Shown one piece after another: positions 54,997 through 64,000 of a stretch of 64,000 nt of DNA (the stretch's first letter is position 1; each line of letters starts with the position of its first letter). The notes beneath the pieces were generated by a model. The model was given only the letters and a program-made list of their open reading frames with translations, made no database searches and was not told the origin of the DNA. Position numbers and translations under genes: made by a program. The stretch is from assembly GCF_021655555.1 (NCBI RefSeq), contig NZ_AP023086.1, forward strand, positions 5,114,685 through 5,178,684. Direction: 5' to 3'. The DNA is from Marinagarivorans cellulosilyticus. GTDB taxonomy: Bacteria; Pseudomonadota; Gammaproteobacteria; Pseudomonadales; Cellvibrionaceae.

Positions 54997-56880
54997 TTAG
55001 TTTAAATAGGTACTCAAGAAGCGGTCCATGGCTTCGAACATTTTAATTTCGTTTGCTTCAATCGTCCGCCAATGCTCGCCTTTGGGGAGTTTGACTATCT
55101 CTGTCGATTTTCCTTTTTTCTTCAACCTTTTGTGCATTTTGGTTGAGTGTTCGGGGTCGACTACGCTATCGTCTTCGCCGTAAATAATTAACATTGGGTC
55201 ATCAATTTTTTTGATTAGATGATAAGGCGATACTTTCGCTAGGCCCCACTCTGGATTAGTCAGCTCTTGGTTATATTCATTGTGCCAAAGCGTATCACGG
55301 TTGAAAAATTTCATATCTAAAACCCCATTAATACTGATACCACATTGGTAAAGCTCCGGCGTCGACGCCAACCCCATTCCTGCAGCATAACCACCAAAAC
55401 TAGCGCCAACAATGCAGACCTTTTTAGGGTCAATAATTTCTTCTTTAACTAACCAGTTAACACCATCGGTAATATCATTCTGAATACCCAACCCCCACTG
55501 CTGATCACCCGCGCGTAAATGCTCAAACCCAAAGCCTTTCGAGCCTCGAAACTGCGGCTGAAAAACCGCATACCCTTTGCTGGCAAAGAATTGAACATAG
55601 TTATTGAAACCCCAGTAATCTCGCGCCCAAGGGCCGCCATGAGGGAAAATAATGGCCGGAAGTTTAGGTTTACCCTTGCCTTCGGCCGAGGCCGGTAACG
55701 ATAAATAGGCCGGTATTTTTAGCCCATCACGTGCTTCATACTCAACTGCTTGCATTTTTGCCAGTGCCACACCCTCTAACTGGGGATAAGCTGCCGCCAG
55801 AAAGTCCATGCGCCTTTCTTTTAAATTTAACAAGAAATATTGAGGTGGAGAGGTATCGCTGTAAACTTCATAGATGGCTTTTTCTAAAGTCACATCGTCC
55901 ACCCAAGATCGAAGTCTTACGCGCTTACCTTTAAACGTTTTTTCAAGAACGGCTTTTGTATTGTCCCTAATTTTATCAGCGTGCGGACCCAACCATTTAC
56001 CAGTAACAATATCTAACTCGAATAAGTCCTCGTCATCTTGGTCATAATTATCATCTTCCAGTTCACCTGACGTAAGAATAAGAACGTTGTCTCTGGCGTA
56101 ATCAAAACGCACAGGCTTTAAAGCACTTTTGTCCATAAACGACTTTTTTTCAAGCAGCTTAAATGATGCGTCTTCACTCGGCCTTGTATAGATGGCGACA
56201 TCTGTACCAGCGCCAACACCAAATCTAAAAGCGACACGTAATTTACCCTGATTATCAGCCATAAAATAGGAGTATCCACTTCGGTTACGCTCTACGAGAG
56301 TTTTTTTACCGGTATAAATATTGACCTTATGTATTTGCGCTTTGTCAAATTTATCTTCTAGCAGATCCAAACTTAATAATACATGCTCAGGATCATCATC
56401 TAGTAAGCTAATTAAGCGTGGGTAGTTTAAGGTATAACCGTACTTATTGGCCTCCATATCGAAATAAACAGGGTTTAAACCACTGCGATCCACACTAAAA
56501 ACACGGATAAAACTACGTTTAGGCACGGTAACTTTATAGGTCGGTTTCCTTAGAGTATAACCCTCAGCCGTCATGCGGATAGCCACTAACAATCGCTCAT
56601 TATTCACCCAGCGAAACCACTGTAAGTGGGCGCCATTTAAGGGTAAAGCGCCTAACTTAATATCTGAATCCGCCGCTAAAGCTTTCGTTATTAATGCCGG
56701 CTTACCCTCGTACACCATTTCATAAGCAATGCTTTTACCATCAGGGGATAGCTGAAAGTAACTGGCTTGCGGGAGCTTGGCAAAATCGGCTGGCGAGGGT
56801 TTGATGGTTATAGAAGAGGAGGCCCAGCTATTGCTGGCGATAAGAGAAAGCGTAACGAGTAGAAACGACAGTATTTTCAA
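54997..56880 (-). CDS. S9 family prolyl oligopeptidase-type peptidase
   Basis: Protein of 627 residues with a signal peptide (ending SNSWA, about 20). An N-terminal beta-propeller gates a C-terminal alpha/beta hydrolase. The catalytic triad is Ser494 (GASFGGYA), Asp about 570 (IYGEDDSVVD) and His603 (PKGEHWR). FPHGGPWARDYWGF and GSKGFGFE complete the family pattern. It cleaves short peptides in the periplasm, often from the N-terminus in this dipeptidyl-peptidase-like group. Intact. Confidence 0.93.
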   Translation of the reverse strand: MKILSFLLVTLSLIASNSWASSSITIKPSPADFAKLPQASYFQLSPDGKSIAYEMVYEGKPALITKALAADSDIKLGALPLNGAHLQWFRWVNNERLLVAIRMTAEGYTLRKPTYKVTVPKRSFIRVFSVDRSGLNPVYFDMEANKYGYTLNYPRLISLLDDDPEHVLLSLDLLEDKFDKAQIHKVNIYTGKKTLVERNRSGYSYFMADNQGKLRVAFRFGVGAGTDVAIYTRPSEDASFKLLEKKSFMDKSALKPVRFDYARDNVLILTSGELEDDNYDQDDEDLFELDIVTGKWLGPHADKIRDNTKAVLEKTFKGKRVRLRSWVDDVTLEKAIYEVYSDTSPPQYFLLNLKERRMDFLAAAYPQLEGVALAKMQAVEYEARDGLKIPAYLSLPASAEGKGKPKLPAIIFPHGGPWARDYWGFNNYVQFFASKGYAVFQPQFRGSKGFGFEHLRAGDQQWGLGIQNDITDGVNWLVKEEIIDPKKVCIVGASFGGYAAGMGLASTPELYQCGISINGVLDMKFFNRDTLWHNEYNQELTNPEWGLAKVSPYHLIKKIDDPMLIIYGEDDSVVDPEHSTKMHKRLKKKGKSTEIVKLPKGEHWRTIEANEIKMFEAMDRFLSTYLN

Positions 56881-57012
56881 GCGTCATATCCTTATGTTTA
56901 TGGGTGTATTGATTGAAACAAATGTTTAACGGAGACTATTTTAACTGTATTCGTATCTACTGAGCTAGTAACACTCTAAAAAGTTTCGCTTAGTCGAAAA
57001 ATCCAAACAAAA

Positions 57013-57030
57013 AAGGGCCCGTAGGCCCTT
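57013..57030 (-). terminator. Rho-independent terminator of the trihaem gene
   Basis: AAGGGCC and GGCCCTT with a 4-base loop, followed on the minus strand by a T-rich tract. It lies 25 bases beyond the stop at 57055. Confidence 0.85.
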
Positions 57031-57054
57031 AGTGTTTTGTTTACAAAATAAACA

Positions 57055-59676
57055 TTAGTTAGATGTAGTTTGTGGGTATTGGTACTTCTCGCGTTGTACG
57101 TACTCCACCGCCCAGATAATGGGTTCTACATAGACGTTTTTGTCCTGCCCAAACATCATGGCATCTTTAATGTCTGCCATTGTAGCTAAGAAGCCTTGGC
57201 GATCACTTTCGATCTGGTCCTTCATGTAGGCATCTTCCTTGTACAACTCTTTAACCCTAGCAACGGTTTGTGGGTCGTTAATCCAACCATCTACACCGTA
57301 AGGGCCTTTGGGTAGGCGGTCGGGGGCTTTGTCTAACCATAAACGCAGGTCGTTACTGGCGCGGTTCATGCCGTCGGTGTGACAACCAATACACGAGCTA
57401 CCCAAGTTAAGGCGTGGGTCAGAGCCGCGGAAAAATCCGCTGCCGCCAGGGTTGGAATAGGAATAGCCAGTGGCAGTACCGATATCGTCGCCGGCCTCTG
57501 TCAATATGCGTGGGTCGCGCACAATATTAGTGAAGGCGTCGAGTCGACGTTGGTTAAAGCCGCCCGTTAAGTAGTAACCTTGCAAACCGTTATCTAAGCT
57601 GTAAATAATCTCAGATGCTGCCTGCATGGCTCCGCCTTCACCGGTGTAATGCCGGCAGTTACCAAAGCCTTGCACTGCACCACTTTGATTATCACAACCC
57701 TGTGTACCACCACCGAGGAAGCCAAAGTTATCGCCAGTTCCTTCGCCAAATGTTTGGTTCAAGCTGGCAATAAAGGTGAAGTCGGTATTGTCGTCTTGTA
57801 CAGATAACGATTTAACAAACTTTGGAATGGGGTTTGCCCACCATGGGAAGCGGATATCTTGGCCGGTAGGGTCGGCATACACATCAAAGATGTTGCGGTC
57901 GCGGCCGCTTGCAAGTTGCCCGGTAAAGATATCCCAAGTTTTCCAATACCAGCCCTTATTCGGGCGTTTGGCGCGCCAAGTTAAACGTGAGTCCACGGTA
58001 ATGGCATCAAAGGTAATCATGTAATCGTAAGAGTCCATGCCTTTGCTGATATCCACTTCAAGATTGCGCTCCATTTCATCGGCGTAGAAGGGGTTGGTCA
58101 TCATGGCGTTATAAACGTCTGGGCGGGTAACGGTGTAAATAAGTTGCGCCGTCTCTACCCATTCAAAGCCATTAATATCAACATATTCACCCGCTTGGTT
58201 TGTTCTTCGTGCGCCTTTAAAGCCATCGATGTACGGGTCGATATTGGCACCGTTTACGTTAGCGCCTTCTACGTTGCCGTGCAGAATACGCTCCCAAACA
58301 GCCCACGCGTGATCGTCGTCGCGCACGGTTTGGTTGGTAAAGTTGTATTTACGCTGCTGGATAGAGCTATCTACCACTTCGCCTTTGTAATTCACTTTTG
58401 GTGTGTTGGTAAAAGCAAGGTCGTCATCCGAGCCACCAAATAAGATCTCTTTAACGCCTTGGTTGTAACCCCAGTAATCACGAATATCAAAGCGATAAAG
58501 GATGCCCTTACCATTAACGTCTGTTGGGTTAACAATTTCAGGGGCCCAGCGCGCTACCGAGTTCAATGCTTTCGACAATCCAACCCTTACAATATCAAGC
58601 TCGTCGGCCGTTAAGCCTTCGTTGTGCAGCTCGTGCATAGAGGTATAGACGGTGTATTTGCGGTCATCTGCAGAAAGGGTGGCTTTATCCTCTGCGATCC
58701 ATTGCTCCATTTCACTTTCGCTAATTCTGGTACCTGCTGGTACCCCGCGTGGCGTTTCTGGCAGCATGTGTTCTATTTTAGCTTTCCAGGCTTCTACAGC
58801 CGCTAGCATGTCACGGCCAGCACTGGCACAGCTTGCGCCAGAAGGGCATTGGTGCCTTTCGATTTCTAAACGAACAACAAACTTCGATTCGCGTGGGCTC
58901 TTGAAGTTAACGCGCGTTAAGGCGTATTCGTGTGCAAGGTTAACGTCATTATCCGAATGCATAGGGGCTTGATTACCGCCAAGCTCTGGGGCAATGGCCG
59001 AGTTATGGCAAGAGCCACAGCCAGAGTTTTTCAAGTGGGGGTACAGCGTCTCTTCAAATGCGGTGAGTGATACGGCTCTATCAAAACCTACGCTTTCGTC
59101 CAGCGCACCTGGCTCATAGTTAACACCGCCGCGCCCATTGGGCAGAACCTTGTAACCGAGCCCTGTGCCTACGCCGTTATCAGCTGATGAGCTAGTTCCC
59201 GAGGTTGGTGCAGAGCTTGTAGTAGGCGTGCCGCCGCTTCTAAACGACCACAAATAAGCGGCGGTGTCGTTTGCACAACTGGTTGTACACAGGCCTGGGC
59301 TAGTAGAAGGCATAGATTGGCTGATGTACGTCGCCAATTGCGCAGCTGTCGCACCGCGGTTCATAGTTATGGCGTTAAAGGGCACCAAACCGCCAAAGGT
59401 GCCATCACCATTATCGGTGTGGCAGCCCGAACACAGGCTGTCGCTCATTAACGATTGGCCATTCGCTACGCTGCCAATAGTGGCGGCTGCCGAGCTAGAG
59501 CTAACCACTGCACTCGAGACGCTCACAGGCACAGAGCTGGAGACAGCCTGACTTGATACAGCGGCTTCGCTGGAGCTTGAAGTTATTTCTGTTCCGGTAC
59601 ACGCGCTTAGCGCTAAAGTCAGTAATGCGCCTGCGCTATAAAATAAGAGCTTTTGTTTATTCGCTGCAATCATCAT
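57055..59676 (-). CDS. Trihaem c-type cytochrome lipoprotein with serine linker
   Basis: Protein of 873 residues. Lipobox LSAC (Cys26) and CTGTEITSSSSE lead into a serine linker (about 30-65). Three haem c motifs: CSGCH at 82-86, CGSCH at 220-224 and CIGCH at 762-766. The first lies in a short cytochrome c domain; a second serine linker (about 150-168) separates it from a large region (about 170-870) of which I recognise no family. It probably sits on the outer membrane and moves or uses electrons. Its lipobox and linker match the DUF1592 lipoprotein. It stands alone with its own terminator. Confidence 0.82.
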   Translation of the reverse strand: MMIAANKQKLLFYSAGALLTLALSACTGTEITSSSSEAAVSSQAVSSSVPVSVSSAVVSSSSAAATIGSVANGQSLMSDSLCSGCHTDNGDGTFGGLVPFNAITMNRGATAAQLATYISQSMPSTSPGLCTTSCANDTAAYLWSFRSGGTPTTSSAPTSGTSSSADNGVGTGLGYKVLPNGRGGVNYEPGALDESVGFDRAVSLTAFEETLYPHLKNSGCGSCHNSAIAPELGGNQAPMHSDNDVNLAHEYALTRVNFKSPRESKFVVRLEIERHQCPSGASCASAGRDMLAAVEAWKAKIEHMLPETPRGVPAGTRISESEMEQWIAEDKATLSADDRKYTVYTSMHELHNEGLTADELDIVRVGLSKALNSVARWAPEIVNPTDVNGKGILYRFDIRDYWGYNQGVKEILFGGSDDDLAFTNTPKVNYKGEVVDSSIQQRKYNFTNQTVRDDDHAWAVWERILHGNVEGANVNGANIDPYIDGFKGARRTNQAGEYVDINGFEWVETAQLIYTVTRPDVYNAMMTNPFYADEMERNLEVDISKGMDSYDYMITFDAITVDSRLTWRAKRPNKGWYWKTWDIFTGQLASGRDRNIFDVYADPTGQDIRFPWWANPIPKFVKSLSVQDDNTDFTFIASLNQTFGEGTGDNFGFLGGGTQGCDNQSGAVQGFGNCRHYTGEGGAMQAASEIIYSLDNGLQGYYLTGGFNQRRLDAFTNIVRDPRILTEAGDDIGTATGYSYSNPGGSGFFRGSDPRLNLGSSCIGCHTDGMNRASNDLRLWLDKAPDRLPKGPYGVDGWINDPQTVARVKELYKEDAYMKDQIESDRQGFLATMADIKDAMMFGQDKNVYVEPIIWAVEYVQREKYQYPQTTSN

Positions 59677-60055
59677 TTTGTTGTCCCATCAGTTTGTCCC
59701 CTTTTTATTGCTGAGCAATAAAAGCGGTAAGTTTTTGTAGTTTTGAAAAACACAATTCAGAGCGTTTTTATGGCTTTGGAGAGTGAGCATGTGCAATCAC
59801 ACACGACGAAAGTAGCACGGTGTCAATGACCAAAAATGGCTTAGGATGTGAGTAAAAATTGAACGGCGTCAAAAAACGAATTGAATAAAAAAAACCGGTT
59901 ACAAATGAATTTGCTTTGGGTTAAATAATTATCAATTTTTTAAATTATGACGGTTTTAGAGACAAGAAAAAATGGGATTTTTGTGTCATATGCACAAAAT
60001 AATGACAGATATGGTAATAAAAGTGAAAACAATGACAGGGAAAGGGGAAATAAAA
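59677..60055. promoter_or_regulatory. Upstream region of the trihaem lipoprotein gene
   Basis: About 380 AT-rich bases that should hold the promoter. Near 59790-59805 lies TGTGCAATCACACA, which resembles half-sites of a CRP operator but with the wrong spacing. No gene is seen. Confidence 0.35.
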
Positions 60056-60076
60056 AAAGCGGGCTTAGCCCGCTTT
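60056..60076 (-). terminator. Rho-independent terminator of tex
   Basis: AAAGCGGGC and GCCCGCTTT form a perfect 9-bp stem with a TTA loop, followed by a T-run on the minus strand. It lies next to the tex stop codon at 60081. Confidence 0.9.
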
Positions 60077-60080
60077 CATG

Positions 60081-62411
60081 TTACTTTTTCTTGAGGGCTT
60101 GCTCGAATAAAGCTGCCATAGTGCCTTGCTGAACGTTGTCTTTAAAGTTGCTGTTTTGCCGGCCACTACGCTGTGCTTTATTGGCGTTATTGCGGTTGTT
60201 ATTTTGACTATTTCCCCCGCCGCTGGTTTTTTCACCGGGGGTGTCATCAAGTCGCATACTTAATGCAATACGCTTGCGCTGCACATCCACTTCCATCACT
60301 TTCACTTTGACGATATCACCGGCTTTTACAACGGAGTGTGGGTCTTTTACAAAGGTGTGGCTTAACGCAGAAATATGCACCAAACCATCTTGGTGAACGC
60401 CCACATCAACAAAAGCACCAAAATTCGTCACATTGGTAACGGTACCCTCTAGCGTCATACCTAGCTCTAGGTCGCTTAGCTTTTCGATGCCGTCTTTCAA
60501 TTGCGCCGTTTTAAATTCGGGGCGTGGGTCACGGCCGGGTTTGTCGAGCTCCTTAATAATATCGGTAACCGTGGGTAAACCGAATTTATCGGAGATGTAG
60601 TCGCTAGGCTTTAAATTGCGCACAAAGCTGCTGTCGCCAACCAAGCCTTTGATATCGCGGCTGTTGGTTTTTGCAATATGCTCCACCACTTCATACGACT
60701 CGGGGTGCACCGCCGAGGCATCCAGTGGGTTTTCGCCACCGGCTATACGTAAAAAACCTGCTGCTTGTTCAAAGGCTTTTGGCCCTAAGCGGGACACTTT
60801 TAATAGCTGCTTGCGGTTTTTAAGAGGGCCGTTTTCGTTGCGAAATTCAATAATATTATTGGCAATGGTCGAGTTTAACCCCGCCACGCGCGCCAATAGT
60901 GGGGCCGATGCCGTGTTAACTTCCACCCCCACGCCGTTTACACAATCTTCCACCACGGCATCCAGCGATTTAGCCAAACGGGTTTGCGAGACATCGTGCT
61001 GGTATTGGCCTACACCAATGGATTTAGGGTCGATTTTTACTAACTCGGCGAGTGGATCTTGCAAACGGCGAGCAATAGAAATAGCACCACGAATCGTCAC
61101 ATCTAAATCGGGGAATTCCTTAGCGGCAAATTCACTGGCCGAATAAATAGACGCGCCAGACTCGTTCACAATCACTTTTTGGATGTTGAATTCGGGGTGC
61201 TGCTTTAAGAAGTCGCCCACGAATTTATCGGTTTCGCGGCTGGCTGTGCCATTACCAATAGCAATCAAATTGACGTTATGCTTTTGGCACATTTTTAACA
61301 GCACAGCTTCCGCTTCGGCAATGCGTTTTTGCGGCGGAGTGGGGAATATTGCACCGTGGTCCAGCACGCGGCCTGTTGGGTCGACTACTGCCATTTTTAC
61401 ACCGGTACGCAAGCCTGGATCTAAGCCGATGGTGGCTTTCTGGCCGGCTGGCGCAGCGAGTAGTAAGTCTTTTAAATTACGGGCAAAAACATCAATAGCC
61501 CCTTGCTCGGCGCGCTCGCGCAAATCACCCAGCAAATCGGTTTCTAAGTGGGTAAGAATTTTAACTCGCCAGCTCCAGCGCACAACTTCCGCTAACCACT
61601 TATCGGCAGGGCGCTCTTTGTTTTCTATATTGTTGTGCTTGGCGATCATCACTTCGCAAGGGTGCATTTGCCCTGGCTCTAGGTCGGTCTCCAGCGTGAA
61701 AGTCATATTCAGTATGCCTTCGTTGCGACCGCGAAACATCGCCAAAGCGCGGTGGCTTGGCATGGTGCTAAAGGCTTCTTTGTGCTCGAAATAATCGCGA
61801 AACTTCTCGCCTTCGGCCTCTTTACCGGCTACAACGCCCGCCGCTAGGTAGCCTTCGCTACGCATAAACGTACGTGTTTTTTCAAGCAGCTTGGCGTCTT
61901 CACTGAACTGCTCCATCAAAATTTGCTTGGCGCCATCGAGCGCATCTTTGCTGGACTCTATCTTGTGCTCGTTATTGAGGAACTGCGCTGCGAGTGCTTC
62001 TGGCTCTAGGTTTGGGTCGGCAAGTAACTGCTCTGCCAGCGGCGCTAGGCCAGCTTCGCGCGCTATTTGGGCTTTGGTGCGGCGCTTGGGTTTATAGGGC
62101 AGGTATAAATCTTCGAGGGTTGTTTTAGTATCGGCCCCGCGAATGGCGCGCTCTAGCTCTGGTGTGAGCTTTTCTTGCTCCGAAATCGATTTAAGAATGG
62201 TTTCGCGGCGATCTTCCATTTCGCGCAAGTAGGTTAAGCGTTCTTCTAGTGTACGCAGCTGGTTATCATCCAAGCCACCTGTCACTTCTTTACGGTAGCG
62301 CGAGATAAAAGGCACCGTTGCACCTTCGTCTAATAGCCCTACAGCGGCTTGTACTTGGTTAAGGCCGGCATTGAGTTCGTCGGCTATTTTGGCGTAGATG
62401 GTGTTAGTCAT
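60081..62411 (-). CDS. tex: Tex, S1 RNA-binding transcription accessory protein
   Basis: Protein of 776 residues, full length. N-terminal helical Tex region ([36 protein letters not shown]), the YqgF-like RNase H fold ([17 protein letters not shown]), helix-hairpin-helix segments ([21 protein letters not shown]) and the S1 domain (about 645-715, [26 protein letters not shown]). A Gly/Asn-rich basic tail follows. Tex binds nucleic acid and supports transcription and stress survival. It stands alone with its own terminator. Confidence 0.95.
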   Translation of the reverse strand: MTNTIYAKIADELNAGLNQVQAAVGLLDEGATVPFISRYRKEVTGGLDDNQLRTLEERLTYLREMEDRRETILKSISEQEKLTPELERAIRGADTKTTLEDLYLPYKPKRRTKAQIAREAGLAPLAEQLLADPNLEPEALAAQFLNNEHKIESSKDALDGAKQILMEQFSEDAKLLEKTRTFMRSEGYLAAGVVAGKEAEGEKFRDYFEHKEAFSTMPSHRALAMFRGRNEGILNMTFTLETDLEPGQMHPCEVMIAKHNNIENKERPADKWLAEVVRWSWRVKILTHLETDLLGDLRERAEQGAIDVFARNLKDLLLAAPAGQKATIGLDPGLRTGVKMAVVDPTGRVLDHGAIFPTPPQKRIAEAEAVLLKMCQKHNVNLIAIGNGTASRETDKFVGDFLKQHPEFNIQKVIVNESGASIYSASEFAAKEFPDLDVTIRGAISIARRLQDPLAELVKIDPKSIGVGQYQHDVSQTRLAKSLDAVVEDCVNGVGVEVNTASAPLLARVAGLNSTIANNIIEFRNENGPLKNRKQLLKVSRLGPKAFEQAAGFLRIAGGENPLDASAVHPESYEVVEHIAKTNSRDIKGLVGDSSFVRNLKPSDYISDKFGLPTVTDIIKELDKPGRDPRPEFKTAQLKDGIEKLSDLELGMTLEGTVTNVTNFGAFVDVGVHQDGLVHISALSHTFVKDPHSVVKAGDIVKVKVMEVDVQRKRIALSMRLDDTPGEKTSGGGNSQNNNRNNANKAQRSGRQNSNFKDNVQQGTMAALFEQALKKK

Positions 62412-62740
62412 AGTGGCTCTTCGTGTGCTTTTTCGTGGCAGGCATTATGCGTAAACTGCCAGCCGGCAACAACTGCCGTTTTGGGTGCAGGATCAAGTTC
62501 GGAAGGGTTTTCGGGTAAGGAAGGAGGGGGTTGCATTTAGGCACATTAAAAAATCAGAGAGAGATTCAGAGAGAGACAGAGTGGAATGCCACTCGATGAC
62601 CCCAACTATTGAAGCCCTATGCATCACGCGCCTCGCTTAAAATGGCATTACTTCCGAGACTAGAGCGTTTAGCTTGTGTGCTTAAAGCTTGGATCTCCGA
62701 GATGGGGGCTACCCTATCAGCACTGTCGTATGCAGCAGTT
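62412..62740. other. Intergenic region between tex and the IS200-like element
   Basis: About 330 bases containing the tex promoter. A GAGA-rich patch near 62555-62585 (GAGAGAGATTCAGAGAGAGA) is low-complexity. Nothing else is recognised. Confidence 0.4.
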
Positions 62741-63345
62741 AACTGACCTCCGGCAAAGCCGGAGGCTTATTGGATGACGCCCTCGAAGGGCTCAAATTAA
62801 GCGCCCAAGGCGCTATACCTCGAGATTCAATTGATCCCGATGGATATCATTTTTCTCTTGGTTTCTTATGTATTCCCGCACCATCATTTCATCAAGACCT
62901 ACCGTCGACACATAATAGCCTCTAGCCCAAAATGCCTCTCCATTAAAGTTACGCTGCTTACCCTTAAAGCGCCTCGCTATTGAAATTGCGCTTTTTCCTT
63001 TTATAAAACCAACGGCACTTGATACTGACATTTTCGGCGGAATACTCAAGCACATGTGGACATGGTCAGGCATCACATGACCCTCCTCGATAACCACACC
63101 CTTCTGGCGCGCCAATTCATGAAAAATATCTCCCAAGTGGTGTCGTAACGATCCAAATAACAGCTTGCGTCTCTTCTTCGGAATAAACACCACATGGTAC
63201 TTACAATCCCATCTCGTATGGGCCAAACTCTTCGGGTCTCGCATAGGTTTATCTCTTATCTTTTGGTCGAGATCAGAGACTACCTGTACCGCGGTATAGG
63301 TAGAACCTATGGGAGTCACCCCAGCAGAGCTGGGGGTTTACCTAA
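62741..63345 (-). mobile_element. IS200-like insertion sequence
   Basis: One Y1 transposase gene is flanked by imperfect palindromes of the kind TnpA recognises: CCTCCGGC-AAA-GCCGGAGG (62747-62765) at the 3' side and CCCCAG-CAGAG-CTGGGG (63319-63335) at the 5' side. No inverted terminal repeats or target duplication, as expected for single-strand transposition. Boundaries are approximate. Confidence 0.75.
62813..63244 (-). CDS. tnpA: IS200/IS605 family transposase TnpA
   Basis: Protein of 143 residues from ATG 63244 (MRDPKSLAHTRWDCKYHVVF), the normal start and length for IS200; the frame extends 25 codons further upstream but that part is not typical. HUH motif in MPDHVHMCL and catalytic Tyr in VREYIRNQ. 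It cuts and joins single-stranded DNA at the element ends. Intact, so possibly active. No TnpB partner is present. Confidence 0.93.
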   Translation of the reverse strand: MRDPKSLAHTRWDCKYHVVFIPKKRRKLLFGSLRHHLGDIFHELARQKGVVIEEGHVMPDHVHMCLSIPPKMSVSSAVGFIKGKSAISIARRFKGKQRNFNGEAFWARGYYVSTVGLDEMMVREYIRNQEKNDIHRDQLNLEV

Positions 63346-63590
63346 TGATTAATTAAGCGCCGGCTAAATTATATTTTAAGTATGGGGCCAAACAGATTGC
63401 TGGGAGCGAGCGATAATAAAGCCGCTAAGGCCGTGAAGCTTTTGGGGGCGGCATCCTAGAGAACAGTAACCTATTGATTAAATAGATTTTTGTTATGACA
63501 TCTCGGATGATTTCCCGACTACTTAGCGGGCAATATAATAACCGGCGGGCTTGTACTTTGTACTCAATAAAGTCGGATGAGTAGGTGAAA
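63346..63590. other. Region between IS200-like element and VOC gene
   Basis: About 245 bases. No gene or terminator that I can support. Confidence 0.3.
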
Positions 63591-63962
63591 TTATTCTCCC
63601 CTAAGCTCTGTAATATGCCAAAGTTCACCTGAAGCCCCCCATAAATAAAACACGCTTCCCCAGCTCTCTTCCTTAACATCACTGAACTTTATATTACTTC
63701 TGCAATTAGTATCATTGTTAGCCAAGTTTGATGCAGTAACGTAGGCCTCGTCTATATTTTTTACAATCAGCTGCAACATCAATTTTTTGGCAAACTCCTC
63801 GCTGAAAAAATTATTCTGGAGAAAAAAGGTGCACCCGTTTTTGGTGAGGATTCTCATCGCTTGCCCAGCAGCATCGGCTTCAAAGCCCAGCGCGATTTAA
63901 AATGCCTTTGATTTTTCGTAATCCCTACAGGGGATAAATGAACGAATTTCACTAACCTCCAT
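63591..63962 (-). pseudogene. VOC (glyoxalase/bleomycin-resistance fold) protein with an in-frame stop
   Basis: From ATG 63962 (GGGAG upstream) the frame reads MEVSEIRSFIPCRDYEKSKAF, then TAA (63897-63899), then IALGFEADAAGQAMRIL and on to a stop at 63591, 123 codons. The family expects F-Y/W-x-x-LGF at that position, so a Tyr or Trp codon has become TAA. The rest is normal (FFSEEFAKKLMLQLIVKNID, WGSVFYLWGASGELWHITEL). Internal starts (63857) would give a truncated 88-residue protein. Function unknown. Confidence 0.8.
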
Positions 63963-64000
63963 AGTTTGCTCCCTTGTTATCTAACACCCTTCACGGGCAG

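Noticed and set aside
59790..59805. TGTGCAATCACACA as a CRP operator
   Set aside because: The half-sites are only three bases apart, not six, so it does not fit CRP.
1..64000. CRISPR array, tRNA or rRNA genes
   Set aside because: No regularly spaced direct repeats, no cloverleaf and no rRNA-like stretch were seen on reading; a tRNAscan/Infernal run would settle it.

Overview
The window looks like a chromosomal segment of a plant-polysaccharide-degrading gammaproteobacterium of the Cellvibrionaceae type (Cellvibrio, Saccharophagus or Teredinibacter-like). This is inferred from four secreted or membrane-bound glycoside hydrolases (GH31, GH11, GH10, GH9), lipoproteins with long serine-rich linkers, malectin and CBM2-like modules, thrombospondin type 3 repeats, and a gammaproteobacterial set of housekeeping genes (PhoH, Tex, ArgE, MocR, MATE). 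No rRNA, tRNA or CRISPR array was seen.

Layout. 1-8 kb: the start of a serine-linker lipoprotein, a secreted HExxH/MORN protein, and a 1449-residue secreted protein joining beta-propellers, two c-type haem motifs and a CBM2-like domain. 8-18 kb: PhoH, a complete IS4-family element inserted in the 3' end of a GH31 lipoprotein gene, a membrane-anchored propeller-AraC regulator, a methyltransferase, a YqaE-like peptide, and a DUF4112 gene split by a miniature element. 18-27 kb: a xylan cluster with GH11, a small lipoprotein, GH10 with MarR, two tandem membrane AraC regulators and a degenerate aldo/keto reductase. 27-32 kb: a two-gene operon of a dihaem DUF1592/1588/1585 lipoprotein and a DUF1552 protein. 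32-38.5 kb: a diguanylate cyclase, transposon remnants, GH9 and a complete ISL3-family element. 38.5-49 kb: a glycerol kinase-like, GDPD and glycerol-3-phosphate dehydrogenase operon, a fatty acid hydroxylase family protein, DUF3754, a double-thioredoxin protein, a MocR regulator, small proteins and a transposase graveyard. 49.6-57 kb: YjbR, a small lipoprotein, the MATE-PhzF-ArgE operon, small proteins and an S9 peptidase. 57-64 kb: a trihaem lipoprotein, Tex, an IS200-like element and a VOC gene with an in-frame stop.

The most distinctive theme is a set of secreted or lipid-anchored c-type cytochrome proteins (3683-8032, 27271-30306, 57055-59676), together with a DUF1552 partner, that carry carbohydrate-binding modules or serine linkers like those of the hydrolases. 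I infer an extracellular redox system working alongside xylan and cellulose hydrolysis; no LPMO is visible in the window. The second theme is mobile DNA whose insertion history can be read to the base: IS4 with a 7-bp target duplication in GH31, ISL3 with an 8-bp duplication, and a miniature-element family with 4-bp duplications that split DUF4112, sit between an operon and its terminator, and nest inside a dead ISAs1 transposase.
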